Shown piece after piece: positions 1 through 8,104 of a stretch of 64,000 bases of DNA. The notes beneath the pieces were generated by a model. The model was given only the letters and a program-made list of their open reading frames with translations. It was not told the origin of the DNA and did no database searches. Origin of the DNA: Cupriavidus pauculus (GTDB taxonomy: Bacteria > Pseudomonadota > Gammaproteobacteria > Burkholderiales > Burkholderiaceae); NCBI RefSeq assembly GCF_008801835.1, contig NZ_VZOW01000006.1, positions 124,001 to 188,000 of the forward strand, in the 5' to 3' direction. The stretch's first letter is position 1. Each line of letters begins with the position of its first letter. The position numbers and the translations under genes were made by a program.

Positions 1-1
1 G

Positions 2-391
2 CCCGGCGCGCTCGACGGCAGCCCCGCCACCTACACGCGCCATCTGGTGCATGCCGATCCGTTCGAGCGCTACTCGGTGATGCTGCTGGTCTGGCGGCCG
101 GGCCAGCACAGTCCGGTGCACGGCCATCGCACATGGTGCGCGTACCGGGTGTTGCGCGGCACGCTGTCGGAGCGGCATTACCGCTGGAATCCCGACAATC
201 GCACCGCCACGCAGGTTGGCGCCGTCACGCGCGGCGAAGGCGACACCTTCAGCGTGCCGGCCGGCCTGCAGCATATCCACGCGCTGGGCAACGACAGCGA
301 TGCGGTTGCCGTATCGCTGCATATCTACGGCGTGGACCAGGATCGCATTGCCACCGGCGTCAATTTGCTGGTGGACACCATCGTCAGCTAG
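2..391 (+). CDS. Cysteine dioxygenase-like cupin protein, 5' end missing
   Basis: This is the last 129 residues of a small cupin iron enzyme; the frame is open to the left window edge, so the true start lies outside. The HGH pair after SPV, followed by the strand YRVLRGTLSE, fits the first cupin metal motif. A later segment, LQHIHALGNDSDAVAVSLHI, resembles the C-terminal His motif of cysteine dioxygenases, which oxidise cysteine to cysteine sulfinate with O2 in the cytoplasm. A GTG at 47 could be misread as a start, but homology-like sequence continues upstream of it. The Lrp/AsnC regulator follows 60 bp downstream on the same strand and may sense the substrate; that link is inference. Related thiol dioxygenases such as mercaptopropionate dioxygenase cannot be excluded. 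Confidence 0.75.
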   Translation, partial: PGALDGSPATYTRHLVHADPFERYSVMLLVWRPGQHSPVHGHRTWCAYRVLRGTLSERHYRWNPDNRTATQVGAVTRGEGDTFSVPAGLQHIHALGNDSDAVAVSLHIYGVDQDRIATGVNLLVDTIVS

Positions 392-451
392 TTCGCGCCC
401 GGCAGGGACGGCGGACGGCCGACGCCATCACACCCCTGTCCGAGAACTTCG

Positions 452-910
452 ATGGACCGCTATGACCGCCAGATCCTTGGCATCCTGCAAGAGGATGCCA
501 CCGTGCCCGTTGCCGATATCGGCGAGCAGGTCGGCCTGACTTCCACCCCTTGCTGGCGGCGCGTCCAGAAACTGGAAGAAGCGGGTGTGATCCGCAAGCG
601 CGTGGCGCTGCTCGACGCGGCGAAACTCAATGTCGGCGTCACGGTCTTCGTGTCGATCCGCACCAACCAGCACAACGTGAAATGGCTCAAGGCCTTCCAC
701 GGCCTGGTGGCGTCGATCCCCGAGGTGACCGAGTTCTACCGCATGGCCGGCGATACCGACTATCTGCTGCGCGTGGTGGTGCCCGATATCGCCGCCTACG
801 ACGCGGTGTACAAGAAGCTGATCCAGGGCGCCGAGCTGGCCGATGTCAGCTCGAGTTTCGCGATGGAGCAGATCAAGTACACCACGGCGCTGCCGCTGGA
901 CTACGCGTAG
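452..910 (+). CDS. Lrp/AsnC family transcriptional regulator
   Basis: A 152-residue DNA-binding protein of the Lrp/AsnC (feast/famine) family. An N-terminal winged helix-turn-helix (about residues 4-50, including VADIGEQVGLTSTPCWRRVQ) is followed by the RAM/AsnC ligand-binding fold (about 65-145), with the typical GDTDYLLRVVVPD segment. Members form octamers and respond to amino acids. The length is normal for the family. It lies 60 bp after the cysteine dioxygenase-like gene, which makes sulfur amino acid sensing a plausible but unproven role. Its end faces the ABC permease gene across 19 bp. Confidence 0.93.
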   Translation: MDRYDRQILGILQEDATVPVADIGEQVGLTSTPCWRRVQKLEEAGVIRKRVALLDAAKLNVGVTVFVSIRTNQHNVKWLKAFHGLVASIPEVTEFYRMAGDTDYLLRVVVPDIAAYDAVYKKLIQGAELADVSSSFAMEQIKYTTALPLDYA

Positions 911-929
911 GCGACTGCACCGGCGCGCG

Positions 930-1703
930 TCAGCCGCGATGCGCCCAGCTGGTCATGCGTTTTTCCAGCACGGCGAACAGCTCGTACATACCCATCGCCA
1001 TCGCTGCGATAACGACCAGCCCGGCAAAAGCCAGCGGCATCTTCATCGCCGAACCGGCCGACACCAGCAGATAGCCGATGCCTTCGTTGGCGGCATTCAT
1101 CTCGGAAACAGTCGTGCCGACGAAGGCGAGCGTGATGGCCACTTTGAGCGAGGCAAAGAAGAACGGCATGGCGCGCGGCAGGCCAACCTTGATCAGCACG
1201 TCGCGCCGCTTGGCGCCCAGCACGCGCAGCACGTCTTCCAGTTCCGGCTCCAGCGTGGCCAGCCCGGTGGCGATATTGACCATGATCGGGAAGAACGAGA
1301 TCAGGAATGCGGTCAGGATCGCCGGGCCCGCGCCCAGGCCCAGCCACACGACCAGGATCGGCACGAATGCGGCCTTGGGCAGCGCGTTGAACGCGGTCAT
1401 CAGCGGATAGGTAGCCGCATAGGCCAGCCGCGACGATCCCATCAGCATGCCCAGCACCACGCCGACGACGATCGCCAGGCCGAAGCCGACCATCGTGGTC
1501 CAGAACGTTCGCCACGCATGCCCGGCGATCACGCCGCCGTATTCGGCCAACGACGCCACGATGGCCGACGGGCTCGGCAGGATGAAGTCCGAGACATTGA
1601 AGACCAGACACGCGCCTTGCCACAGCAGCAGGCACGCGCCCAACAGGATCCAGGGGGCGACGCGCTGCACGCGCTTCGCCTGAAGTGAGGTCATCGTCGC
1701 CAT
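930..1703 (-). CDS. ABC transporter permease, SsuC/TauC type
   Basis: A 257-residue inner-membrane permease of the binding-protein-dependent family used by sulfonate, taurine, nitrate and pyrimidine-precursor importers. About six hydrophobic segments are visible, and the cytoplasmic EAA-type loop reads VLRVLGAKRRDVLIKVGLPRA (start LGAKRRD) before AMPFFFASLKVAIT. The ATG at 1703 lies 2 bp after the stop of the ATPase gene, so the two are translationally linked. It is the last gene of a binding protein, ATPase, permease operon on the minus strand. The substrate cannot be told from this protein alone. Confidence 0.93.
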   Translation of the reverse strand: MATMTSLQAKRVQRVAPWILLGACLLLWQGACLVFNVSDFILPSPSAIVASLAEYGGVIAGHAWRTFWTTMVGFGLAIVVGVVLGMLMGSSRLAYAATYPLMTAFNALPKAAFVPILVVWLGLGAGPAILTAFLISFFPIMVNIATGLATLEPELEDVLRVLGAKRRDVLIKVGLPRAMPFFFASLKVAITLAFVGTTVSEMNAANEGIGYLLVSAGSAMKMPLAFAGLVVIAAMAMGMYELFAVLEKRMTSWAHRG

Positions 1704-1705
1704 GA

Positions 1706-2596
1706 TCAATGCTGCCTGACGTGGCCGATCTTCTCGCGCAACTCGTGCACGCGTTCGGCAAATGGTTCGGTGTAGGTAACGTCGAGCGGACGCGGGCGCG
1801 GCAGGTCGATTTCCTTGCGCAGCAGCAGCCGTCCCGGCCGCGCGCTCATCACGTACACGGTATCGGCCAGGAACACCGCTTCGCGCAGATCGTGCGTGAC
1901 CAGAATCACGTTGAAGCGTTGCGCCTGCCAGAGATCGCGCAGCACGCACCACAGTTCCTCGCGCGTGAAGGCGTCGAGCGCGCCGAACGGCTCGTCCAGC
2001 AGCAGCATGCGCGGCTGGTGGATCAGCGCGCGGCAGATCGAGGCGCGCTGCTGCATGCCGCCCGACAACTGCCACGGATACTTGTCCTCGTAACCGGCCA
2101 GACCGACCGTCTTGAGCAGATCGCGCGCGCGCGCCACGTACTCGTCGCGCTTCTTGCGCATGGTCGACCGGTACGGCTCGACGATCTCCAGCGGCAGCAT
2201 CACGTTGTCGAGCGTGGTGCGCCACGGCAGCAACGTCGGCGCCTGGAATGCCATGCCGACCTGCTTGAGTGGCCCAGTCACCTTCGCGCCGTTGATGCTG
2301 ACCACGCCGCGCGTGGCCTGGCGCAGGCCGGTGGCCAGCTTCATGAAGGTCGACTTGCCGCAGCCCGACGGCCCGACGATGGCGATGAACTCGCCCTCGG
2401 CCGCCTGCAGCGAAATGTCCTCGACGGCGAACTCGCCGCGCCGTGCCAGCTCGTCGTCATAGGCCAGCCACACGCGGTTGAAATCGACGAACGGCTTGCC
2501 GGCAGGCGCGCCCGCGCTGTCGGCAACGCCACGGGCCGGCGCGGCGTCGGCCGGCACGCCGCCCGATGCGCCAATCAGTGCTTCTCTTGCCATCAT
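1706..2596 (-). CDS. ABC transporter ATP-binding protein, SsuB/TauB type
   Basis: A 296-residue ATPase that powers the neighbouring importer. It shows Walker A GPSGCGKST, the signature LSGGMQQRASICRA, Walker B MLLLDEPFGALD and the switch His in LVTHDLREAVFLAD. LPWRTTLDNV after the Q-loop is typical of nitrate/sulfonate/taurine-type ATPases. I chose the ATG at 2596 because it overlaps the stop of the binding-protein gene as ATGA; the longer frame upstream lies inside that gene. A Pro/Ala-rich stretch of about 35 residues precedes the ATPase core. Confidence 0.95.
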   Translation of the reverse strand: MMAREALIGASGGVPADAAPARGVADSAGAPAGKPFVDFNRVWLAYDDELARRGEFAVEDISLQAAEGEFIAIVGPSGCGKSTFMKLATGLRQATRGVVSINGAKVTGPLKQVGMAFQAPTLLPWRTTLDNVMLPLEIVEPYRSTMRKKRDEYVARARDLLKTVGLAGYEDKYPWQLSGGMQQRASICRALIHQPRMLLLDEPFGALDAFTREELWCVLRDLWQAQRFNVILVTHDLREAVFLADTVYVMSARPGRLLLRKEIDLPRPRPLDVTYTEPFAERVHELREKIGHVRQH

Positions 2597-3651
2597 CGCA
2601 ACACATCCAGTTCGGCGGCCGACGGCAGGTAGGCGTCGGTCCACAGCGTATCGGGGTTGATGCGTCCCTTGGTGGCGAAGGCATCGGCCACTTGCGACGC
2701 CATCAGCGACAGACGCGGCTTGTTGACACGGCCAAACCCTTCGGCCTTGGCGTCGGGCGACTTCACCACGCTGTCGAGCGCGATCTTCAGGCGGCGCACT
2801 TCCAGCTTCTCGTCGATGATGCCGTCGCGCGCCTTCACGGCCTTGATGCCTTCCTCGGGATTGGCGATCACATCCTTTGCGGACTTGGCAAAGGCGCGGA
2901 GGAACGCCTTCACCGCTTCGGGATTGCTCTTGAGAAATTGCTCGGACGCGATGACTGCGTTGCCGTACAGCTTCACGCCGTACTGCGGATACGGCAGCAC
3001 CACGATGTCCTCGTCCTTCACGCCGCGTGCGTTCAGGTTCAGGATCGACGTGAACGAGAAGCCGGTGATCGCATCGAGATCGCCGCGCGTGAGCATGGTT
3101 TCGCGCAGCGTCGGATCCATCGCCTGCCAGTTGAACGACGCGGCCTGCAGGCCGTTGGCCTTGGCAAAGATCGGGAAGGCGCGGCGGCCCGCGTCGAACA
3201 CCGGTGCGCCGAGCTTCTTGCCGGCCAGGTCGCGCGGCGACTTGATGCCCGACTTCTTCAGCGCCAGCACGGCCGCCGGCGTGTTGTTGTAGACCATCAT
3301 CACGGCTACCGGCTTGTTCTTCGCGTCCGGGTTGTTGCCGTAGAACTCCATCACGGACGCCAGGTCGGCAAAGCCCATGTCATAGGTGCCCGACGCCACG
3401 CGGTTGACCACGTTGCCGGAGCCATTGCCGGCGTCGATCGATACGTCGAGCTTTTCGGCCTTGTAGTAGCCCTTCTGTTCGCCGAGCAGAAACAGCGCGG
3501 ACGGACCTTCGAAACGCCAGTCGAGCTGGAAGCGGATCTTCGTCGCAGCTTGCGCCTGCGCGGTGCCAGCGCAGAGTGTCGACAGCACCATCGTGGTGCT
3601 CAATGCGGTGCACAGCTTCAGCAGATGACGGCGCACAGGGGATTGCGGCAT
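2593..3651 (-). CDS. ABC transporter periplasmic binding protein, NMT1/SsuA family
   Basis: A 352-residue solute-binding protein that starts the importer operon. The signal peptide runs from a basic segment (SPVRRHLLKL) through a hydrophobic core to a cleavage site near TAQAQA. The mature part begins IRFQLDWRFEGPSALFLLGE, as in NMT1/THI5-like proteins, and continues with DLAGKKLGAP and the hinge features of this family. GGAGAAGG lies just upstream of the ATG at 3651 and decides the start. A near-consensus sigma-54 promoter precedes it. Family members carry pyrimidines, sulfonates, taurine or other nitrogen and sulfur compounds; sigma-54 control points to a nitrogenous substrate, which is inference. 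Confidence 0.93.
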   Translation of the reverse strand: MPQSPVRRHLLKLCTALSTTMVLSTLCAGTAQAQAATKIRFQLDWRFEGPSALFLLGEQKGYYKAEKLDVSIDAGNGSGNVVNRVASGTYDMGFADLASVMEFYGNNPDAKNKPVAVMMVYNNTPAAVLALKKSGIKSPRDLAGKKLGAPVFDAGRRAFPIFAKANGLQAASFNWQAMDPTLRETMLTRGDLDAITGFSFTSILNLNARGVKDEDIVVLPYPQYGVKLYGNAVIASEQFLKSNPEAVKAFLRAFAKSAKDVIANPEEGIKAVKARDGIIDEKLEVRRLKIALDSVVKSPDAKAEGFGRVNKPRLSLMASQVADAFATKGRINPDTLWTDAYLPSAAELDVLR

Positions 3652-3691
3652 GAACCTTCTCCAGTAGTTGATCTCTCTGGGAAGGACTTTT

Positions 3692-3708
3692 CGCAAGGGC
3701 CGTGCCAG
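3692..3708 (-). promoter_or_regulatory. Sigma-54 (RpoN) promoter of the NMT1-type ABC operon
   Basis: The minus strand reads CTGGCACGGCCCTTGCG. This matches the -24/-12 consensus TGGCACG-N4-TTGC with GG and GC exactly 12 nt apart. Transcription would start near 3681, giving a leader of about 30 nt with the ribosome site GGAGAAGG just before the ATG at 3651. Position, orientation and spacing all fit the binding-protein gene. Confidence 0.82.
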
Positions 3709-3799
3709 CCCCGCATGGGACAATCGCGCACCGAAGCGAGGCGTGCGCGCGGTGCATTGACGAACCACGATTGTGCGCGCTCCCGTGTCAGCGCGACTT

Positions 3800-3838
3800 G
3801 CCGCCCAGGATTGTCGACAATCCGAGGCGGCGTTTTTT
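3800..3838. promoter_or_regulatory. Palindrome/hairpin upstream of the sigma-54 promoter, likely activator site
   Basis: A perfect 16-bp palindrome GGATTGTCGACAATCC (3808-3823) is flanked by GCCGCC and GGCGGC arms and followed on the plus strand by six T. Its centre lies about 135 bp upstream of the predicted sigma-54 start, where enhancer-binding proteins usually bind. Extra GATTGT half-sites occur at 3719-3725 (inverted) and 3769-3774. The hairpin plus T-run also looks like a plus-strand terminator, but no plus-strand gene ends here. It lies between the end of the Atm1-type gene and the importer operon. Confidence 0.5.
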
Positions 3839-3843
3839 GCGGA

Positions 3844-5736
3844 TCAGGCGTCCTGCGTGGCGTCGCCGACGTCGACCGCCAGCGCTTCCGCATCGGGCGC
3901 GCCCTTGGCGGCGTTGCGCGCCTGGATGTGCCACATTTCGGCGTAGCGGCCGTTGGCGCGCATCAGGTCTGCGTGCGTGCCGCGTTCGATGATGCGGCCG
4001 TGATCCATCACGAGAATCTGATCGGCATGCACCACCGTGGAAAGCCGGTGCGCGATCAGCAGCGTGGTTCGATTCTGCGCCAGCCGCATCAGTTCGGCCT
4101 GGATGGCCTGCTCGGTGCGCGAATCGAGCGCCGAGGTGGCTTCGTCGAACACCAGGATCGCGGGATTTTTGAGCAGCGTGCGCGCGATGGCCACGCGCTG
4201 CTTCTCGCCGCCCGACAGCTTCAGCCCGCGCTCGCCCACCGGCGTGTCGTAGCCCTGCGGCAGTTCGCGAATGAAGTGGTCGATCTGCGCGGCGCGCGCG
4301 GCCTCGATGACTTCCTCGCGCGAGGCGTCGGGCCGGCCATAGGAGATGTTGTAGTAGATGCTGTCGTTGAACAGCACCGTATCCTGCGGCACGATGCCGA
4401 TCGACGCGCGCAAGTCGGCCTGGCGCACGCGCCGGATATCCTGGCCGTCGATTTCGATGCTGCCCGTGGTCACGTCGTAGAAGCGGAACAGCAGACGCGC
4501 CAGCGTCGACTTGCCCGATCCGCTGTGCCCGACCACCGCGGTCGTGGTGCCGGCGGCGATCGTGAAATCGACATCGTCAAGGATCACGCGATTGGATTCG
4601 TAGCCGAAGCCGACATGGCGGAATCGCACCTGGGCACCGTCGACGCGCAACGCGGGCGCGCCGGGCGCGTCGGCCACTTCCTGGTTGGTGCCCAGCAGCA
4701 CGAACATGCGGTCCATGTCGGTGGTCGCCTGCTTGATTTCGCGATAGATCACGCCGAGGAAATTCAGCGGGATATAGAGCTGGATCATCAGCGTGTTGAC
4801 CAGCACGAGATCGCCGAGCGTGAGCTTGCCGGCGGCCACGCCAACCGTGGCGCGCCACAGGATCAGGATCAGCCCGACCGCGATGATCGCCTGCTGGCCG
4901 AAATTGAGCAGCGAAAGCGAATTCTGCGACCGAATCGCGGCGGCGCGGTAGGTGCGCAGGTTCTCGTCGTAGCGGCGCGCTTCGTATTCCTCGTTGCCGA
5001 AGTATTTGACCGTCTCGAAATTGAGCAGCGAATCGATCGCCTTCTGGTTGGCGCGCGAATCGAGTTCGTTCATCTTGCGCCGGAAATGCGTGCGCCACTC
5101 GGTCACCACGATCGTGAAGCCGATATAGCTGGCCAGCGCGCACAGCGTGATCGCGGCAAACCAGATGTCGTAGTGCAGGAAGAAGAAGCCGATCACCAGC
5201 GACATTTCCACCAGCGTGGGCAGGATGCTGTACAGCGAATACGAGATCAGCGACTGGATGCCGCGCGTGCCGCGTTCGATATCGCGGCTCATACCGCCGG
5301 TCTGTCGATCCAGATGAAAGCGCAGCGACAGTGCATGCAGATGACGAAACACCTGCAGCGCGATCTCCCTGACCGCGCTTTGCGTGACCTTCGAAAAGAG
5401 GATCTCGCGCAACTCCGTGAACAGCGAGCCGGAAAGGCGCAGCACGCCGTAGGCGACGATCAGGCCCACCGGCACCACCAGCAGCGCGGCGGCGTCGCCG
5501 GCCTTCACGTCCATGCTGTCGACAAGCTTCTTCATCAGCACCGGCACGCCCAGATTGGCCACCTTGGCGGCCACCAGGCACGCCAGCGCCAGCATCACAC
5601 GCCACTTGTAGTGCCACACATAGGGCAGCAGGTTGCGGACGGTCTGCCAGTCGCTGCGGGGAGCGCCCGCGTCTTTGAACAGCGTGTTTGCCGGCGGCGT
5701 GGGGACGGGCTCGGCGGTCGTGGAGTAGCGGCGCAT
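3844..5736 (-). CDS. Atm1/HMT1-type ABC exporter, fused membrane and ATPase domains
   Basis: A 630-residue half-transporter that acts as a homodimer in the inner membrane. The exporter-type transmembrane domain spans about residues 40-330 and contains SLRFHLDRQTGGMSRDIERG and NFETVKYFGNE, both typical of the Atm1/ABCB7 group. The ATPase follows with Walker A GHSGSGKST, signature LSGGEKQRVAIART and Walker B ILVFDEATSALD. Bacterial Atm1 proteins export glutathione conjugates or glutathione-bound metals and aid heavy-metal tolerance; that role is carried over from family knowledge. The gene is divergent from the thioesterase gene across 113 bp. No clear ribosome site precedes the ATG. Confidence 0.93.
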   Translation of the reverse strand: MRRYSTTAEPVPTPPANTLFKDAGAPRSDWQTVRNLLPYVWHYKWRVMLALACLVAAKVANLGVPVLMKKLVDSMDVKAGDAAALLVVPVGLIVAYGVLRLSGSLFTELREILFSKVTQSAVREIALQVFRHLHALSLRFHLDRQTGGMSRDIERGTRGIQSLISYSLYSILPTLVEMSLVIGFFFLHYDIWFAAITLCALASYIGFTIVVTEWRTHFRRKMNELDSRANQKAIDSLLNFETVKYFGNEEYEARRYDENLRTYRAAAIRSQNSLSLLNFGQQAIIAVGLILILWRATVGVAAGKLTLGDLVLVNTLMIQLYIPLNFLGVIYREIKQATTDMDRMFVLLGTNQEVADAPGAPALRVDGAQVRFRHVGFGYESNRVILDDVDFTIAAGTTTAVVGHSGSGKSTLARLLFRFYDVTTGSIEIDGQDIRRVRQADLRASIGIVPQDTVLFNDSIYYNISYGRPDASREEVIEAARAAQIDHFIRELPQGYDTPVGERGLKLSGGEKQRVAIARTLLKNPAILVFDEATSALDSRTEQAIQAELMRLAQNRTTLLIAHRLSTVVHADQILVMDHGRIIERGTHADLMRANGRYAEMWHIQARNAAKGAPDAEALAVDVGDATQDA

Positions 5737-5849
5737 ACGTTAGAATTCAGGCCAATGCCGCGATTGTCGCAGAGAACGCCAGGTCCGGCAGACCGTGCCC
5801 CGCCCGCCCCATGAACGCCCCGTATTTCCCCCTCTCCTCGATCGACACC

Positions 5850-6254
5850 ATGTCCACATCCGCCCCCATCTCCGAACTTCCTCGCGGCAAGAACCCCGCA
5901 TTGCGCGTGGTGCCGATGCCCGCCGATGCCAACGTGCACGGCGACGTGTTCGGTGGCTGGATCATGGCGCAGGTCGATATTGCCGGCTCGATCCCCGCGG
6001 TCGAGCGCGCACAGGGCCGCGTGGCCACGGTGGCGGTCAACTCGTTCCTGTTCAAGCACCCGGTGTTTGTGGGCGATCTGGTCAGCTTCTACGCGGACAT
6101 CGTCAAGACCGGACGCACCTCGATCACGGTGTCGGTCGAAGTCTACGCCCAGCGCATGCGGCACAGCCATGAGATCGTCAAGGTGACCGAAGCCACGCTG
6201 ACCTATGTGGCCACCGACGAAAGCCGCTCGCCGCGCGAATTGCCGACGGCCTGA
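5850..6254 (+). CDS. Acyl-CoA thioesterase, YciA/hot-dog family
   Basis: A 134-residue hot-dog-fold enzyme that hydrolyses acyl-CoA esters to free acid and CoA in the cytoplasm. It carries NVHGDVFGGWIMAQVDIAGS, in which the Asp and the GG region form the active site of YciA-type thioesterases, then NSFLFKHPVFVGDLVSFYA, the usual CoA-binding strand. I chose the ATG at 5850 (MSTSAPISELP) since it gives the family length; an upstream ATG at 5811 would add 13 residues unlike the family. The gene is convergent with the enoyl-CoA hydratase/isomerase gene. Confidence 0.9.
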   Translation: MSTSAPISELPRGKNPALRVVPMPADANVHGDVFGGWIMAQVDIAGSIPAVERAQGRVATVAVNSFLFKHPVFVGDLVSFYADIVKTGRTSITVSVEVYAQRMRHSHEIVKVTEATLTYVATDESRSPRELPTA

Positions 6255-6274
6255 GCAACGCGCCGACAGGCAGG

Positions 6275-6304
6275 CGTCCCTCGCCCGAGCAGGCCAGGGA
6301 CGCA
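6275..6304. terminator. Hairpin between convergent thioesterase and isomerase genes
   Basis: Perfect 8-bp arms GCGTCCCT (6275-6282) and AGGGACGC (6297-6304) enclose a 14-nt loop in the 78-bp gap between convergent genes. There is no strong T-run on either strand, so it may be a weak, bidirectional or Rho-aided terminator. Confidence 0.45.
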
Positions 6305-6332
6305 GCGCTGCCTGCGGCGCAAGACCGCACGC

Positions 6333-7109
6333 TCAGTCGAACTTCGAGAAGTCCGGCTTGCGCTTTTCGAAGAATGCGGTGAACGCCTCCTTCGCTTCGG
6401 CAGCCAGCAGCATGCGGCGGAACACCTCGCCTTCCTCCGCCATCTTCTTCTCGACTGCCGGCGTGTCGTCGCCCTTCATCAGACGCTTGGTTTCACGCAG
6501 CGAAGACGCCGGCAGCGCCGCCAGCTTGGCCGCCTGCTGACGCACGTGGTCCGCCAGTTCCGCAGCGGGCAGCACCTTCGTCACCAGTCCCATGGCGTGC
6601 GCTTCCTGCGCGCTGAATGCCTCGCCGAGCAGCAGTTTCTCGGCGGCGCGCTGATAGCCGACCAGGCGCGGCAGCAGCAGGCTCGACGCGGCTTCCGGGC
6701 ACAGCCCCAACTGCACGAACGGCAGCGACAGCCGCGCGGTGTCCGACGCGTAAACCAGATCGCAATGCAGCAGCAGCGTGGTGCCGATGCCCACCGCCGC
6801 GCCGCTGACCGACGCCACCACGGGCTTGGTGGCGTGGCTGATGGCGTGGAGAAACTGAAACACCGGCGCGGGCGCGCCGCCTTCTTCATGGGTGGGCGGA
6901 CGCTTCATGAAGTCTTCGAGGTCGTTGCCGGCCGTGAAGATTTCCGGCTTGCCCTCGATCACGATCACGCGCACGGCGTTGTCGCCTTCGGCGTCGCGCA
7001 GCGCATCGGCCATGGTCTGGTACATCGCCGCGGTGATGGCGTTCTTCTTGTCGATGCGATCGAAACCAATGGTCAGCACGCCCTGCTCGATGCGGGTGGT
7101 AATGCTCAT
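6333..7109 (-). CDS. Enoyl-CoA hydratase/isomerase family, likely delta3,delta2-enoyl-CoA isomerase
   Basis: A 258-residue crotonase-fold protein. The oxyanion-hole parts are visible as FTAGNDLEDF and VSGAAVGIGTTLLLHCD. In the active-site loop, LPFVQLGLCPEAASSLLLP, the first catalytic Glu of true hydratases is absent, while the Glu in PEAASS matches the single catalytic Glu of ECI2-type isomerases, which shift cis/trans-3 double bonds to trans-2 during beta-oxidation of unsaturated acids. The ATG at 7109 has GGAGACGAGGA upstream. It is the last gene of the beta-oxidation cluster, 38 bp after the DegV gene. The isomerase call is inference; a hydratase annotation would be the generic choice. 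Confidence 0.85.
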   Translation of the reverse strand: MSITTRIEQGVLTIGFDRIDKKNAITAAMYQTMADALRDAEGDNAVRVIVIEGKPEIFTAGNDLEDFMKRPPTHEEGGAPAPVFQFLHAISHATKPVVASVSGAAVGIGTTLLLHCDLVYASDTARLSLPFVQLGLCPEAASSLLLPRLVGYQRAAEKLLLGEAFSAQEAHAMGLVTKVLPAAELADHVRQQAAKLAALPASSLRETKRLMKGDDTPAVEKKMAEEGEVFRRMLLAAEAKEAFTAFFEKRKPDFSKFD

Positions 7110-7147
7110 GTCTTCCTCGTCTCCAGTGGGAATTCGATGTTTGCCGC

Positions 7148-8104
7148 TCACGCAAACGGTGGCGGCGTCTCGGAAAGATAACTCAAGCCGAACGCGCCCG
7201 CGCCAACATTGAGCGCGACGGTCAGGCTCATGGGCGCGAGCATCAGCTCTACGTCATGCGCGGCGGCCGCATCGGCCAGCGATTGCCAGGCCGGCCACGC
7301 CGTCACGTCATCGATGTCGCCCGCATAGGCGGCTGCGATCGTCGGTGTCATCAGGCATCCGGCGCGGATGCACGCTTCGGCATGACCCAACAGGCGACGG
7401 ATGCCTTCGTCGGTGCCGCGCGCCTTGGCAATCGCCTCGGTTGCGCCGCGATGCATGCGGATCACCGGGCGGATATTGAATGCGCTGCCCAGCATATAGC
7501 GGCCCCACGTGATGCTGTGCTCGCCCTTGAGCTTGGCGCGCGTGTACATGTACAACAGCTCGTCGGGAATCAGGAACATATGCGCCGCGTCGCGCAGGCG
7601 ATTTTCCACCGCATCGACCACCGCTGCCGCGCTGGCCCCGCCTGCCAGCATGCGCGCGGCCTCGCGCACGATCAGCGCCTGGCCCGGGCCGATCGCGCCG
7701 GTGTCGATCACGGTGAGATCGAACAGCCCGCTGCGCCCCGCGTCCTTGCGCAGCTTGAAACTGCGCGCGACCGTGCCCACCACCGCGCCGGTGGCGTTCG
7801 CATACAGCTTGCTGCGGCTGCTGGCGATGGTCAGCAGGATCGCGCGGTCGCATTGCGCCACCACGTTCCTGAGCAGATGGTCTTCGAGTTCGCGTTCGAG
7901 CAGCGGAATCGATTCGGCGTAATGATCCTGCTTGCCGACCAGATACTGCTGATAGAGATCGGGCAAGGCCGCCTCGTCGCGCGTATCGGCGACAAAGCGA
8001 TCGCCAGCGCGAATCCGGAACGGAATGGTGCGGACGCCCAACGCGTCCATCAGCGTGCGCGGCATGTCGCATGCCGCGTCGGCCAGAATGGCTGTCTCCT
8101 GCAT
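7148..8104 (-). CDS. DegV family lipid-binding protein
   Basis: A 318-residue protein with the DegV fold, which holds one fatty acid between two lobes. The N-terminal ILADAACDMP segment and the central VIDTGAIGPGQALIVREAARM match the family, as does PVIRMHRGATEAIAKARG. In Firmicutes, the related FakB proteins present fatty acids to a kinase, but no FakA-like kinase is visible here. Placement between the thiolase and the isomerase genes suggests a role in binding acyl chains for beta-oxidation; this is inference from context. Confidence 0.85.
   Translation of the reverse strand: MQETAILADAACDMPRTLMDALGVRTIPFRIRAGDRFVADTRDEAALPDLYQQYLVGKQDHYAESIPLLERELEDHLLRNVVAQCDRAILLTIASSRSKLYANATGAVVGTVARSFKLRKDAGRSGLFDLTVIDTGAIGPGQALIVREAARMLAGGASAAAVVDAVENRLRDAAHMFLIPDELLYMYTRAKLKGEHSITWGRYMLGSAFNIRPVIRMHRGATEAIAKARGTDEGIRRLLGHAEACIRAGCLMTPTIAAAYAGDIDDVTAWPAWQSLADAAAAHDVELMLAPMSLTVALNVGAGAFGLSYLSETPPPFA

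Noticed and set aside
3652-3843. TPP riboswitch before the NMT1/THI5-like transporter
   Set aside because: The conserved TPP aptamer segments are absent from the leader; the sigma-54 promoter leaves only about 30 nt of leader.
2566-5814. Plus-strand open frame of 1082 codons across the importer and Atm1-type genes
   Set aside because: Same pattern: an Arg/His/Gln-rich shadow of three well-supported minus-strand genes.
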